Shown: positions 1 to 7,196 of the stretch, piece after piece
Layout of the letters: each line of letters starts with the position of its first letter
Position numbering within the stretch: the first letter of the stretch is position 1
NCBI GenBank assembly: GCA_017640445.1
Contig: JAEPQQ010000026.1
Span: forward strand, 1-42,092
From: Bacteroidia bacterium
GTDB taxonomy: Bacteria > Bacteroidota > Bacteroidia > NS11-12g > UBA9320
Length of the DNA: 42,092 bases
Direction: 5' to 3'
The notes under the pieces: model-generated
What the model was told of the DNA's origin: nothing
Databases searched by the model: none
What the model saw: the letters and a program-made list of their open reading frames with translations, nothing else
Made by a program: the position numbers and the translations under genes

Positions 1-159
1 AATGTCAGACCTGTGAAAAAAGGGTTGAACGTCTATCCCAAACCAATCCGTGTTGAGTTCGTCAATAGGTCTGCCCTTCAATTCTTTTTCAACGCGCGCC
101 AACCACTCTTCCTTTGAGGGAATCGCGAATTCATCAAACAACAATGCTGTTTTCTCCAT
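1..159 (-). CDS. mutA: methylmalonyl-CoA mutase small (beta) subunit, N-terminal part
   Basis: Only the first 53 codons are present; the gene runs off the left edge. The reverse-strand translation begins MEKTALFDEF and contains KEEWLARVEKELKG followed by DWFGIDVQPFF, the N-terminal pattern of the small subunit of adenosylcobalamin-dependent methylmalonyl-CoA mutase (KEEWxxxVxKxLKG ... I.xxPFF). The large subunit normally carries the cobalamin and substrate sites and the small subunit is a structural partner; together they interconvert succinyl-CoA and R-methylmalonyl-CoA. The ATG at 159 is favoured because a perfect -7 box (TACCTTTG, 165-172 read on the minus strand) ends 6 nt upstream. The identification rests on a short fragment. 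The gene is divergent from an enoyl-CoA hydratase, which fits propionate or branched-chain acyl-CoA metabolism. Confidence 0.75.
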   Translation of the reverse strand, partial: MEKTALLFDEFAIPSKEEWLARVEKELKGRPIDELNTDWFGIDVQPFFHRSDI

Positions 160-164
160 TGCCG

Positions 165-172
165 CAAAGGTA
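165..172 (-). promoter_or_regulatory. Bacteroidota -7 box for mutA
   Basis: Reads TACCTTTG on the minus strand, a full match to TAnnTTTG. The ATG of mutA starts 6 nt further on, so the transcript would have almost no 5' leader. No TTG was found at the usual -33 distance. Confidence 0.5.
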
Positions 173-255
173 AAAAACCAACCCAACTCTTTTAGCCTGG
201 TTAGACGAGTGACTTACAACATCCGGTTTACTCCGTTTTAAGCTTGGCAAAACCC

Positions 256-263
256 TATTTTTG
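256..263 (+). promoter_or_regulatory. Bacteroidota -7 box for the enoyl-CoA hydratase gene
   Basis: TATTTTTG matches TAnnTTTG. It lies 16 nt before the ATG at 279. An in-frame TTG at 261 falls inside this box, which argues for the ATG at 279 as the real start. No well-placed -33 TTG is visible. Confidence 0.45.
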
Positions 264-278
264 CGGCAAACGAAGAAC

Positions 279-1055
279 ATGAGTTATCAGTATATACTTA
301 CCGAGCTAAACGAACATATCCTCACGATTTCCATTAACCGGGAATCCAAAATGAACGCCTTGAATGCTACCCTGCTTCAGGAAATCAAACAAGCAGTGAC
401 GGAAGCAGAAACCGCAAACCAAGTTCACGGCATTATTCTAACAGGCATGGGCACTAAGGCCTTTGCTGCCGGAGCAGACATTGCTGAGTTTGCCGATTTT
501 GGGCCCGAGGAAGGACGAAAGCTAAGCGCCGATGGGCACGAGGTAATGAACTCCATAGAAAATTGCTCAAAACCTGTCATTGCGGCTGTTAATGGATTTG
601 CCCTTGGCGGAGGTTGTGAATTAGCCATGGCATGTCATATGCGCATTGCCAGTCCAAATGCGAAGTTTGGACAGCCGGAAGTAAACCTTGGTTTGCTACC
701 GGGATATGGTGGCACTCAGCGTTTGGTTCAGTTAATAGGAAAAGGGAAGGCCATTGAGTTGCTTACCACGGCCGATATGATTAAGGCAGACGAAGCACTT
801 ACCCTTGGATTGGTGAATCACGTTGTAGAACACGACGATTTACTCCCTAAGTGTACAGAAATCCTGAACAAAATAGCCTCAAAGTCTCCACAGGCCGTTG
901 CTAAGTCATTAAAATGTGCACTGGCCTATTATGACCACACTACCGATGGCATGGCACTGGAAATTTCGGAGTTTGGTACTTCTTTCCAAACAGCAGAATT
1001 TGTTGAAGGAACGCAGGCTTTCCTGGGCAAACGCAAGGCAGAATTCAGAAAATAA
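279..1055 (+). CDS. enoyl-CoA hydratase/isomerase family protein (crotonase)
   Basis: A 258-aa crotonase-fold enzyme, the normal length for a single-domain hydratase. It should add water across trans-2-enoyl-CoA in fatty-acid or amino-acid beta-oxidation. The oxyanion-hole segment AFAAGADIAEF is at about residues 61-71. The two catalytic glutamates of mitochondrial crotonase correspond to E114 in GGGCELAM and E134 in FGQPEVNLG, and both are present, so hydratase activity is likely rather than a derived crotonase reaction. The chosen ATG follows the -7 box at 256-263; an upstream TTG would add six residues. It is divergent from mutA. The exact acyl-CoA substrate cannot be read from the sequence. 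Confidence 0.92.
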   Translation: MSYQYILTELNEHILTISINRESKMNALNATLLQEIKQAVTEAETANQVHGIILTGMGTKAFAAGADIAEFADFGPEEGRKLSADGHEVMNSIENCSKPVIAAVNGFALGGGCELAMACHMRIASPNAKFGQPEVNLGLLPGYGGTQRLVQLIGKGKAIELLTTADMIKADEALTLGLVNHVVEHDDLLPKCTEILNKIASKSPQAVAKSLKCALAYYDHTTDGMALEISEFGTSFQTAEFVEGTQAFLGKRKAEFRK

Positions 1056-1081
1056 CGTCAAAGTCAATTTTGGCACGTCAT

Positions 1082-1112
1082 TTGTTTTATACTCATTGAA
1101 AAAGTAACTTTG
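1082..1112 (+). promoter_or_regulatory. Bacteroidota sigma-A-type promoter for the first DUF1573 gene
   Basis: TTG at 1082-1084 and TAACTTTG at 1105-1112 are separated by 20 nt, matching TTG-N17-23-TAnnTTTG. It lies 35 nt before the ATG at 1148 and between two same-strand genes, so the DUF1573 genes probably start their own transcription unit. Confidence 0.7.
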
Positions 1113-1147
1113 ACTTTAAATATTTAAACAACGACATCTAAAAAATT

Positions 1148-1597
1148 ATGAAACGAACATTTGTCACTTTGCTGATGGCCATAGGTTTTGTAGCTTTCAC
1201 GCAAGCTCAGGAGGCGAAAACTGTAACCGTTGATGCAAACTCCGGCTCGAAGATCAGTTTTGACAAAACTGAGCACAACTTTGGAAAAATTAAAGAAGGA
1301 ACCCAAGCTACCGTAACGTTTACATTTACAAACACCGGTTCGGAACCTTTAGTACTTAACTCTGTTAGAGCTTCATGCGGCTGTACTACTCCTAAATGGA
1401 CGAAAGAGCCTGTTGCTCCAGGTGCTACTGGTGAAATCACTGCGATCTATAATTCTAAAGGACGTCCTGGAAACTTTACAAAAACGATTACTGTAAAGTA
1501 CAATGGTGAGGAAGGCACTGAATTTCTTACCATCCGAGGATTTGTTGAAACTGCTCCAAAGGAGACTAAACCTCCAGTGCAGACCAACCCTCAATAA
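1148..1597 (+). CDS. DUF1573 domain-containing secreted protein (1 of 3)
   Basis: A 149-aa protein with a Sec signal peptide (n-region MKR, hydrophobic core LLMAIGFVAF, cut near AQA-QEA). The mature part is one DUF1573 domain, an Ig/MSP-like beta sandwich common in Bacteroidota. Diagnostic features are HNFGKIKEG, FTFTNTGSEPLVL, SCGCTTPKW and PVAPGATGEI. The domain family has no settled function and is found in exported proteins. It has its own promoter (1082-1112) and a strong terminator (1626-1657), so it may be expressed separately from the two paralogues that follow. The C-terminal 15 residues are Pro/Lys/Thr-rich and look disordered. Confidence 0.9.
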   Translation: MKRTFVTLLMAIGFVAFTQAQEAKTVTVDANSGSKISFDKTEHNFGKIKEGTQATVTFTFTNTGSEPLVLNSVRASCGCTTPKWTKEPVAPGATGEITAIYNSKGRPGNFTKTITVKYNGEEGTEFLTIRGFVETAPKETKPPVQTNPQ

Positions 1598-1625
1598 AAA
1601 AAACAACATTAACTTTATTGTTAAG

Positions 1626-1657
1626 GACCCGGCCAAAATTGGCCGGGTCTTTTTTTT
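1626..1657 (+). terminator. Rho-independent terminator after the first DUF1573 gene
   Basis: A perfect GC-rich stem of 11 bp (1626-1636 pairing with 1639-1649; the innermost A-T pairs may open to a larger loop) is followed by eight T residues (1650-1657). Confidence 0.9.
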
Positions 1658-1693
1658 GGCATGATTCTCGTACTCTAAATAGAAATAACCGTT

Positions 1694-2143
1694 ATGAATA
1701 TGAAACTTTACGCTCTCGTTGTGCTAGGCCTGCTAACCTGCTACTCCTCTGCACAAGCCCAGGAAATCAAGGATACCGAGAAAAAACCGACCATAACCCT
1801 GACACCAGACGGAAACCCTAAGATGATCCTATTAGAGAAAGATCACAACTTTGGTGACATTATCCAAGGCGATAAGGTGTCTCATGTGTTCAAATTTGTG
1901 AACGAAGGGTCTGCTCCATTGGTCATTCAACGTGTTACCACACCATGTGGATGTACAGCACCCTCATGGCCAAAAGAACCCATCCCCCCAGGAGCGAGCG
2001 GTGAAATTGAAGTTGTTTTCAATTCGGCCGGAAAAATGGGGAATCAAGTAAAAAACCTATCCGTTATCTATAATGGTGAAGCTAGCCCTGAATTTATTAC
2101 TATTACGGGCAAGGTTAAACCAAAAGCAACCACAGACCAATAG
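1694..2143 (+). CDS. DUF1573 domain-containing secreted protein (2 of 3)
   Basis: A 149-aa paralogue of the protein at 1148. The signal peptide is MNMKLYALVVLGLLTCYSSAQAQ. The DUF1573 hallmarks are HNFGDIIQGDKV, FKFVNEGSAPLVI, PCGCTAPSW and PIPPGASGEIEV, in the same order and spacing as in its neighbour. The start is the first ATG giving a signal peptide, 36 nt after the preceding terminator. An imperfect hairpin (2165-2186) follows the stop. No catalytic motif is visible; a structural or envelope role is the most that can be said. Confidence 0.9.
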   Translation: MNMKLYALVVLGLLTCYSSAQAQEIKDTEKKPTITLTPDGNPKMILLEKDHNFGDIIQGDKVSHVFKFVNEGSAPLVIQRVTTPCGCTAPSWPKEPIPPGASGEIEVVFNSAGKMGNQVKNLSVIYNGEASPEFITITGKVKPKATTDQ

Positions 2144-2164
2144 CCACTAAGACTGGGAGAACAC

Positions 2165-2186
2165 TGGGCATTGGTTACAATGCCCA
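2165..2186 (+). terminator. hairpin between the second and third DUF1573 genes
   Basis: A perfect 9-bp stem (TGGGCATTG, 2165-2173, with its complement 2178-2186) and a GTTA loop. There is no clear T-run after it, so it may be a processing or partial attenuation element rather than a full terminator. Confidence 0.45.
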
Positions 2187-2232
2187 ACACTTCCTGGTTG
2201 AACCAATTCCATTCCCTTTACCAAACTTCTCA

Positions 2233-2655
2233 ATGAAACTTCTATCCCTTACTGTACTAACCCTATTCTCTGGTTTATGGGTCCATGCACAGAAGGAACA
2301 AGACAGTCTCTACCCTGTATTTAAGCTTGTAGCCTCCAAGCACTACACACACCATGTTGGTAAATACGAGTTTGACACCTTAACCTCAGGTGAAGTTGGA
2401 GAATTCGAAGTTGCCTATACCAATACGGGTAACGCACCTCTGGTACTCTTGAATGTTAAGACTTCGTGTGGCTGTATGGTTGCCTCCTGGCCCAGAGAAC
2501 CGGTATTACCAGGAGATACTGCCCTCATCAAGGTAAGACTTAGTACCCATGGTCGATTTGGCATGAATCACAAATCCATGACCATCGTTCACAACGCCTC
2601 TACCAGTCCGGAAATCGTTGTGTTCGCCGGATACATTCGTCGGGGTAAAGAATAA
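2233..2655 (+). CDS. DUF1573 domain-containing secreted protein (3 of 3)
   Basis: A 140-aa third paralogue with signal peptide MKLLSLTVLTLFSGLWVHAQ. It keeps YTNTGNAPLVLLN, the CGC motif (SCGCMVASW) and PVLPGDTALIKV, but the HNFG start of the domain is replaced by GKYEFDTLTSGE, so it is the most divergent of the three. It ends with a basic tail (RRGKE). It converges on the gene ending at 2694, with 38 nt between the stops and no obvious terminator. Confidence 0.87.
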   Translation: MKLLSLTVLTLFSGLWVHAQKEQDSLYPVFKLVASKHYTHHVGKYEFDTLTSGEVGEFEVAYTNTGNAPLVLLNVKTSCGCMVASWPREPVLPGDTALIKVRLSTHGRFGMNHKSMTIVHNASTSPEIVVFAGYIRRGKE

Positions 2656-2693
2656 GTCTTCATATGGAGCCAATGATGTTCCAGCACAGAATT

Positions 2694-3566
2694 CTAACCA
2701 ACCAGCGACTGTCTCCAATCGTCGGTAAGAATGCCCGTTAAGCCGCCTGTATGGACACACAGAACGGATTCGCCCTCTTTAACCAATCCCTTTCGTATAA
2801 GGTCGTAAGTGGCCCACATCATCTTTCCAGTATACACCGGGTCCAGTAGAATGCCTGTCTGCGTGGTAAACAATCTCATAAATCCAAGCAACTCATCCGT
2901 ATACTTCCCAAAACCGTTAAACGCATAATCGGTGTGCAGCTTCCAATTCTGACTCTGTACGCGAGACCGAATGTAATCCTTCAGGTAATCAGCTTGTTTC
3001 ATTGCTGCAATCCCGTGCACCTGACACGAGTGGTGCGACGCATTGATCAGACCAGTAAATGTAGTGCCTGTTCCCACCGCCACGATTATGTGGTCGTACG
3101 ACTCATCCTTTGAGAGGATTTCTTCACAGCCCTCTACACCCAGCTCATTGTCGCCGCCCTCCGGGACGGTAAAGAAACCTACTGCCTGATCCAGTCCTTT
3201 TTTCGCTTCGCGGTATTGACTTCTTGGCACAAACCGCAAATCCATGCCATACTCATAACACATCCGAAGCACAAGGTTCGACGTTGGGTTTAACTCCTCC
3301 CCTCGTACAATACCAATGGATTTAAGTCCTTGAGCCGCACACGCACACGCCGTTGCAATGAGGTGGTTTGAGTAAGCACCTCCGTAGGTTAGAATACCTA
3401 TCTTACCTGAGCGTTTCGCCTCCTCAACATTGTATTTTAGCTTGCGCCACTTATTCCCTGACACAAAGGGATGAATAAGGTCGTCGCGTTTTAGATACAA
3501 GTGAACTCCGTGTTCGTCAGCAATCTTGCTTTGAACTTTCTGAACCGGCGTGTTGGTATTGAACAT
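2694..3566 (-). CDS. PLP-dependent D-cysteine desulfhydrase / ACC deaminase family protein
   Basis: A 290-aa fold-type II PLP enzyme. The N-terminal signature is LYLKRDDLIHPFVSGNKWRKL, in which K39 is the expected Schiff-base lysine. The substrate segment YGGAYSNH (S66-N67-H68) corresponds to GGxxSNH in ACC deaminases and D-cysteine desulfhydrases, and VAVGTGTTFTGL holds the phosphate-binding glycines. It is somewhat shorter than enterobacterial DcyD (about 330 aa), as usual for the Bacteroidota branch. Likely reactions are alpha,beta-elimination of D-cysteine or a related D-amino acid to pyruvate, ammonia and sulfide; the choice between this and ACC deamination cannot be made from motifs. 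It is the last gene of a four-gene unit, starting 2 nt after the stop of the dehalogenase-like gene. Confidence 0.87.
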   Translation of the reverse strand: MFNTNTPVQKVQSKIADEHGVHLYLKRDDLIHPFVSGNKWRKLKYNVEEAKRSGKIGILTYGGAYSNHLIATACACAAQGLKSIGIVRGEELNPTSNLVLRMCYEYGMDLRFVPRSQYREAKKGLDQAVGFFTVPEGGDNELGVEGCEEILSKDESYDHIIVAVGTGTTFTGLINASHHSCQVHGIAAMKQADYLKDYIRSRVQSQNWKLHTDYAFNGFGKYTDELLGFMRLFTTQTGILLDPVYTGKMMWATYDLIRKGLVKEGESVLCVHTGGLTGILTDDWRQSLVG

Positions 3567-3568
3567 GC

Positions 3569-4231
3569 CTAGTAGAACTGGGCGATTTCCTCCAACGATT
3601 TGCGTTGCAGGTCGGGAACTGATACATCGTCGGCTGCGTAGCCAACCGGCACCAACAAGAACGGCTTTTCGTTTTCCGGTCTACCTAAAATTTTAGCGAG
3701 AAAGTTCATCGGGCTCGGCGTATGGGTCAGTGAAACCAAACCCGCCTGGTGGATAGCGGTTAATAACATCCCACAGGCAATGCCTACTGACTCCTGTACG
3801 TAGTAGTTCTTTCGTTTCACACCATCATCTACATCGTACGTTTTGCGCATTACTACGATCAACCAGGGCGCTATCTCAAGAAACGGTTTATGCCAGTCGG
3901 TGCCAAAGGGTTGTAGGTCCTTCAACCATTCCTCCGACATCCGGCCGTGGTAATTTTCGTACTCTTCTTCTTCGGCTGCAGCCCGAATTTTGGACTTCAT
4001 TTCGGGACTTGAGATGGCGCAAAATGTCCAAGGTTGCTTGTGGGCTCCCGATGGAGCCGTTCCCGCTGCCATGATGATGTCTTCAATCACCTGACGCGGT
4101 ACTTCCCTGTCGGAAAATTCTCGTACTGTTCTTCTCCTGTCAATACTCTGATAAAATGCACTCGCCCGACTTCGCAACTCATCCTCACTCGGGTACTCGG
4201 CCTGAAATGGTATAAATCCCTCTGTTCTCAT
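3569..4231 (-). CDS. nitroreductase-fold flavoprotein, iodotyrosine deiodinase (IYD)-like
   Basis: A 220-aa FMN protein. Similarity to human IYD, recalled from memory, extends over most of the length: RRRTVREFS, AAGTAPSGAHKQPWTF, EEEEYENYHGRM, SVGIACGMLLTAIHQAGL, GRPENEKPFLLVPVGYA and VPDLQRKSLEEI. The residues that bind the halotyrosine zwitterion in IYD (Glu, Tyr four residues on, Lys 21 residues after that) are matched by E90, Y94 and K115; ordinary nitroreductases lack them. The likely reaction is FMN-dependent reductive dehalogenation of iodo- or bromotyrosine. The ATG at 4231 overlaps the cupin stop as ATGA, which favours it over an in-frame ATG 18 nt upstream. No signal peptide: cytoplasmic. 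The substrate is inferred from the family. Confidence 0.85.
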   Translation of the reverse strand: MRTEGFIPFQAEYPSEDELRSRASAFYQSIDRRRTVREFSDREVPRQVIEDIIMAAGTAPSGAHKQPWTFCAISSPEMKSKIRAAAEEEEYENYHGRMSEEWLKDLQPFGTDWHKPFLEIAPWLIVVMRKTYDVDDGVKRKNYYVQESVGIACGMLLTAIHQAGLVSLTHTPSPMNFLAKILGRPENEKPFLLVPVGYAADDVSVPDLQRKSLEEIAQFY

Positions 4232-4644
4232 TTTTTCTCTTTTATCCAAATTCTATCTTTTCCTCTAAACTTGGGTGACTGCACTGAAATCACCACCAAG
4301 GGCTTCTTGCTGGTTGTTGTAACCGCATGTACGGTTCCTTGCGGAATTACCACTACATCCCCTTTTTTAATCACTTTAACTTCACTCCCTAACGTCATCG
4401 ACCCCTTGCCCCCCAGCACGGTAATAACTTCGGTGTGAAGCACGTGTTTATGTGGTTTAACACCATTCTTTACCCATATGGCATAGGTACTGCTAAACGT
4501 ATCGCTATGCAATGCTTTCACATATACATTTGGGAAGTCGGTTGAATCAGGCACTAACTGTTTGCCCTCATACACCTGTGCGTGCACCTGCCCACCGGCT
4601 ACCAGAAACAGTATCAGCGTCAGTGTTTTTATCAATCCCCGCAT
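4228..4644 (-). CDS. secreted single-domain cupin protein
   Basis: A 138-aa protein with a signal peptide (MRGLIKTLTLILFLVAGGQVHAQ). The rest is one cupin barrel. Motif 1 gives H65, H67 and E72 (PHKHVLHTEV); motif 2 (GDVVVIPQGTVHAV) gives H106, so the usual 3-His/1-Glu metal set is complete. A lysine-rich tail follows. The function of such small periplasmic cupins is not predictable: they may be metal-dependent oxygenases, isomerases or binding proteins. It lies 8 nt downstream of the TonB-dependent receptor and overlaps the IYD-like gene by 4 nt, so it is probably translated with both and acts on the same class of imported compound. Confidence 0.85.
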   Translation of the reverse strand: MRGLIKTLTLILFLVAGGQVHAQVYEGKQLVPDSTDFPNVYVKALHSDTFSSTYAIWVKNGVKPHKHVLHTEVITVLGGKGSMTLGSEVKVIKKGDVVVIPQGTVHAVTTTSKKPLVVISVQSPKFRGKDRIWIKEKK

Positions 4645-4652
4645 ACCTCTCC

Positions 4653-7049
4653 TTAGAAATTAAACTTGTACCAAAAATTCGGGAAAAAGCCAAGTTGGTA
4701 TTCCTCCACAATAATCTTGGAGCCAGCATTCTCCGGGTCGTCTACATAGCTGTTCTTTAACACGTTTTGTGTGTTGAGGATATTGGCAATATCAAAGGAA
4801 ATTTCGTGTGTTGTTTTTGGCGTGTTCAACCTAAGCCCAAGCTTTAGGTCCAATCGGCTGTAGTTTCTAAACCGCAAGGTGTTTCGCTCAGAATCCACAA
4901 TGATGATACGTGAGCCGTCAGCCTCGGTTGCCGAGGTATCAATCGGCGAATACAGTCGGCCACCTCCAATGGTGTATTTCGTTCCAAAAATCACCGCGTT
5001 CTTATCGGCCTTACCAAACTTGTATTCGTATCCGGCAAGTCCATTAGCAATAAAACGTCCATTGAAATCGGTGTTTCGCTCTACGCCATCACTGCCTTCG
5101 TATTTAGAGTCGTAAAAAGATGCGGTTGACATGAAGTAATAGTTGTTGCTAAAAAACTTCTCAACGGTCACCTCCAGGCCTCGATTCGATCCCGTGCCAG
5201 AATTAGCCAAAACATCCGGGAAAAACCGCTCGAATCCAGAACCCTGGTTAAGCAGCGAGAATGAGCTCGGCACCACCTCAACCGGTACATTGTACAGCAT
5301 TTGATAGTATGCCTCTGCGCGAATTCTTAGGTTCCGCTTTATTACTCGTTCGTACGAAACAACGGCATGGTGGCTTTGTGTAGGTCCAACCTCTGCATTA
5401 TGTGCTGCATATGTTTTCGAAACCGAATCAGTAAACAGTGAGTTATACACGTACAACGGTTGAATTTGGCTGTGCATTCCATAACCAACGCCCCAGGTTT
5501 CATTTGGCTTACGTCTCCACTTAAGACCAATTCGAGGCTCAGCCAAATTGGTATTACTCTGGCTGAAGTGCATGAGATGCACACCGGCGTTCAGTGTTAG
5601 CAGAGAGGTTAGTCGGTACTTCCAGCTTGCATAGGCCCTACCCATAAAACTTCCATCGGTTGTATTGAGCAACTCCGACCAGGTAAAATCCTGTTCGTTT
5701 CGTACACTGTCGAGGTAGTTGAGTTTGTATAAATCGGTGATCAGACCAAGCTTCAGGTTGCTTCTGGAGCTGAATTTTTTGTTCAATGATCCGTGAAAGG
5801 TGGTTTTCCCATGTTCCATATCAGATCGCTTTACAGGTACCAGGTTTACCCGGGTATATTGGTTTGGGTCGCGAAATATTTTGTCGTGATCGGACAATAC
5901 CTGTTGAACGTTATGCGCTACCACCAGGTTTAACGTTTTGTTGTTGGCAAGACGACGTTTCCAGGTAGCTCCCAACACACCCATATTGGTGCGGAAATAT
6001 TGATCCCTATCTTTTAAACCATAGAGTTCTTCGGTAGGCTCCTCGTCGTCGCTGAAAACGATATCAATTGAGCTGAGTCCTCCAAGACCAAACACTGAAA
6101 ACTCACCTTTTTTGTTGGGGAAGTTCAACTTGAAGTTCAGATCCTGATACCGCGGTATAGCGTCGGTGCCCAGGTCAATATTCAACTGGTTAAAAATATC
6201 GAATGTTGCATATCGGTACGCCACAAGGAAACTCGATTTCTTCTCCTTGTTGATGGGCCCTTCGGCCATCAACTCGGTTCCAAAAAGTCCGAATTGTCCG
6301 GTATACTCCGCTTTCTTATAATTTCCGCTTCGTAGCTTGAGGTCGAAGACACCCGAGACTCCATTTCCATACTCAGATGGGAATGCACTGGTCATGAAAT
6401 CGGAGTTACCCACCGCTTTATTATTGATCATACTGATCGGACCTCCTGTGGTTCCTGCTACAGCAAAGTGGCTGGGATTAAAAATGTCGATGCCTTCCAT
6501 TCTCCATAGCAATCCAAGAGGTGAATTACCACGTACTACAATATCGTTTCGTTGGTCGTCTGTACCTGCAACCCCGGCATAGTTTTGTGCCATTCGCGCC
6601 GGATCTTGCCGACTACCCGGATAACGTTCAGCTTCTTCGGCGTCGAAACTCCGGCTACTTACCGAAACCATTGCATTATGACTTCTGGCCTTTGATTTTT
6701 TCACGGTTAATTCCGTTACTCCCATCATGTTGGCCGCTTCTATCAGTTCCACCCGAAGGTCAACGGTTTGGCCACTGGTTACCATTATATTGTCGCGCAC
6801 AACGGACTCATAACCAACATACTCGATGATGAATTTATGACGACCAATCGGCACATTGCTCATTTCAAAGTATCCGTCTTCGTCGGTGGTTGCTCCAAGT
6901 CCTTCGGCGGTTTCAACTAATACCGTAGCCGCTGGCAAACCAGCCTTTGTATCGGTATCAACAACTCGTCCGGTTACCGTTTGTGTGATTTGTGCTTCAG
7001 CGCAAAGAACCATTGCGAGAAACAAAGTCAAAAGTCCAATTCGTTTCAT
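4653..7049 (-). CDS. TonB-dependent receptor with N-terminal carboxypeptidase-regulatory-like domain
   Basis: A 798-aa outer-membrane transporter. Signal peptide 1-19 (ending CAEA-Q); Ig-like CarboxypepD_reg domain at about 22-110 (VTGRVVDTDTKAGLPAATV, DEDGYFEMSNVPIGRHKF); plug at about 130-245 (IVVRGNSPLGLLWRMEGIDI, NGVSGVFDLKLRSGN); then a 22-strand-type barrel ending FFPNFWYKFNF with a terminal Phe. No SusD-like lipoprotein is adjacent, so this is not a classical glycan SusCD pair. It is the first gene of a unit with the cupin, IYD-like and PLP genes; the partners suggest import of an amino-acid-like or halogenated compound, which is inference. A -7 box lies at 7078-7085. Confidence 0.92.
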   Translation of the reverse strand: MKRIGLLTLFLAMVLCAEAQITQTVTGRVVDTDTKAGLPAATVLVETAEGLGATTDEDGYFEMSNVPIGRHKFIIEYVGYESVVRDNIMVTSGQTVDLRVELIEAANMMGVTELTVKKSKARSHNAMVSVSSRSFDAEEAERYPGSRQDPARMAQNYAGVAGTDDQRNDIVVRGNSPLGLLWRMEGIDIFNPSHFAVAGTTGGPISMINNKAVGNSDFMTSAFPSEYGNGVSGVFDLKLRSGNYKKAEYTGQFGLFGTELMAEGPINKEKKSSFLVAYRYATFDIFNQLNIDLGTDAIPRYQDLNFKLNFPNKKGEFSVFGLGGLSSIDIVFSDDEEPTEELYGLKDRDQYFRTNMGVLGATWKRRLANNKTLNLVVAHNVQQVLSDHDKIFRDPNQYTRVNLVPVKRSDMEHGKTTFHGSLNKKFSSRSNLKLGLITDLYKLNYLDSVRNEQDFTWSELLNTTDGSFMGRAYASWKYRLTSLLTLNAGVHLMHFSQSNTNLAEPRIGLKWRRKPNETWGVGYGMHSQIQPLYVYNSLFTDSVSKTYAAHNAEVGPTQSHHAVVSYERVIKRNLRIRAEAYYQMLYNVPVEVVPSSFSLLNQGSGFERFFPDVLANSGTGSNRGLEVTVEKFFSNNYYFMSTASFYDSKYEGSDGVERNTDFNGRFIANGLAGYEYKFGKADKNAVIFGTKYTIGGGRLYSPIDTSATEADGSRIIIVDSERNTLRFRNYSRLDLKLGLRLNTPKTTHEISFDIANILNTQNVLKNSYVDDPENAGSKIIVEEYQLGFFPNFWYKFNF

Positions 7050-7077
7050 AAGTGGAAATTAAAATCGGGTAAAAGTA

Positions 7078-7085
7078 CAAAAATA
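7078..7085 (-). promoter_or_regulatory. -7 box for the TonB receptor operon
   Basis: TATTTTTG on the minus strand matches TAnnTTTG and lies 28 nt upstream of the ATG at 7049. No clear TTG is present at the -33 distance, so the call rests on one element only. Confidence 0.4.
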
Positions 7086-7145
7086 TTTTCCTGACCTGTT
7101 TTGCATATTTTCCCACTCGCACGTTGATTTTTACGACCAGGCCAT

Positions 7146-7174
7146 AAAAAAACCCGGACCTTCCGGCCCGGGTT
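7146..7174 (-). terminator. Rho-independent terminator of icd
   Basis: AACCCGG (7151-7157) pairs perfectly with CCGGGTT (7168-7174). On the minus strand the stem runs straight into a T-run (complement of the A-run 7146-7152), 22 nt after the icd stop. Confidence 0.88.
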
Positions 7175-7196
7175 TCAATTAATTATTTTGATTGAT

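Noticed and set aside
2165..2186. Hairpin after the second DUF1573 gene considered as a strong terminator.
   Set aside because: The stem is good but there is no T-tract, so it is listed with low confidence only.
4653..7049. SusC-like polysaccharide utilisation locus.
   Set aside because: There is no SusD-like lipoprotein and no glycoside hydrolase in the neighbourhood; the partners are a cupin, a flavoprotein and a PLP enzyme.
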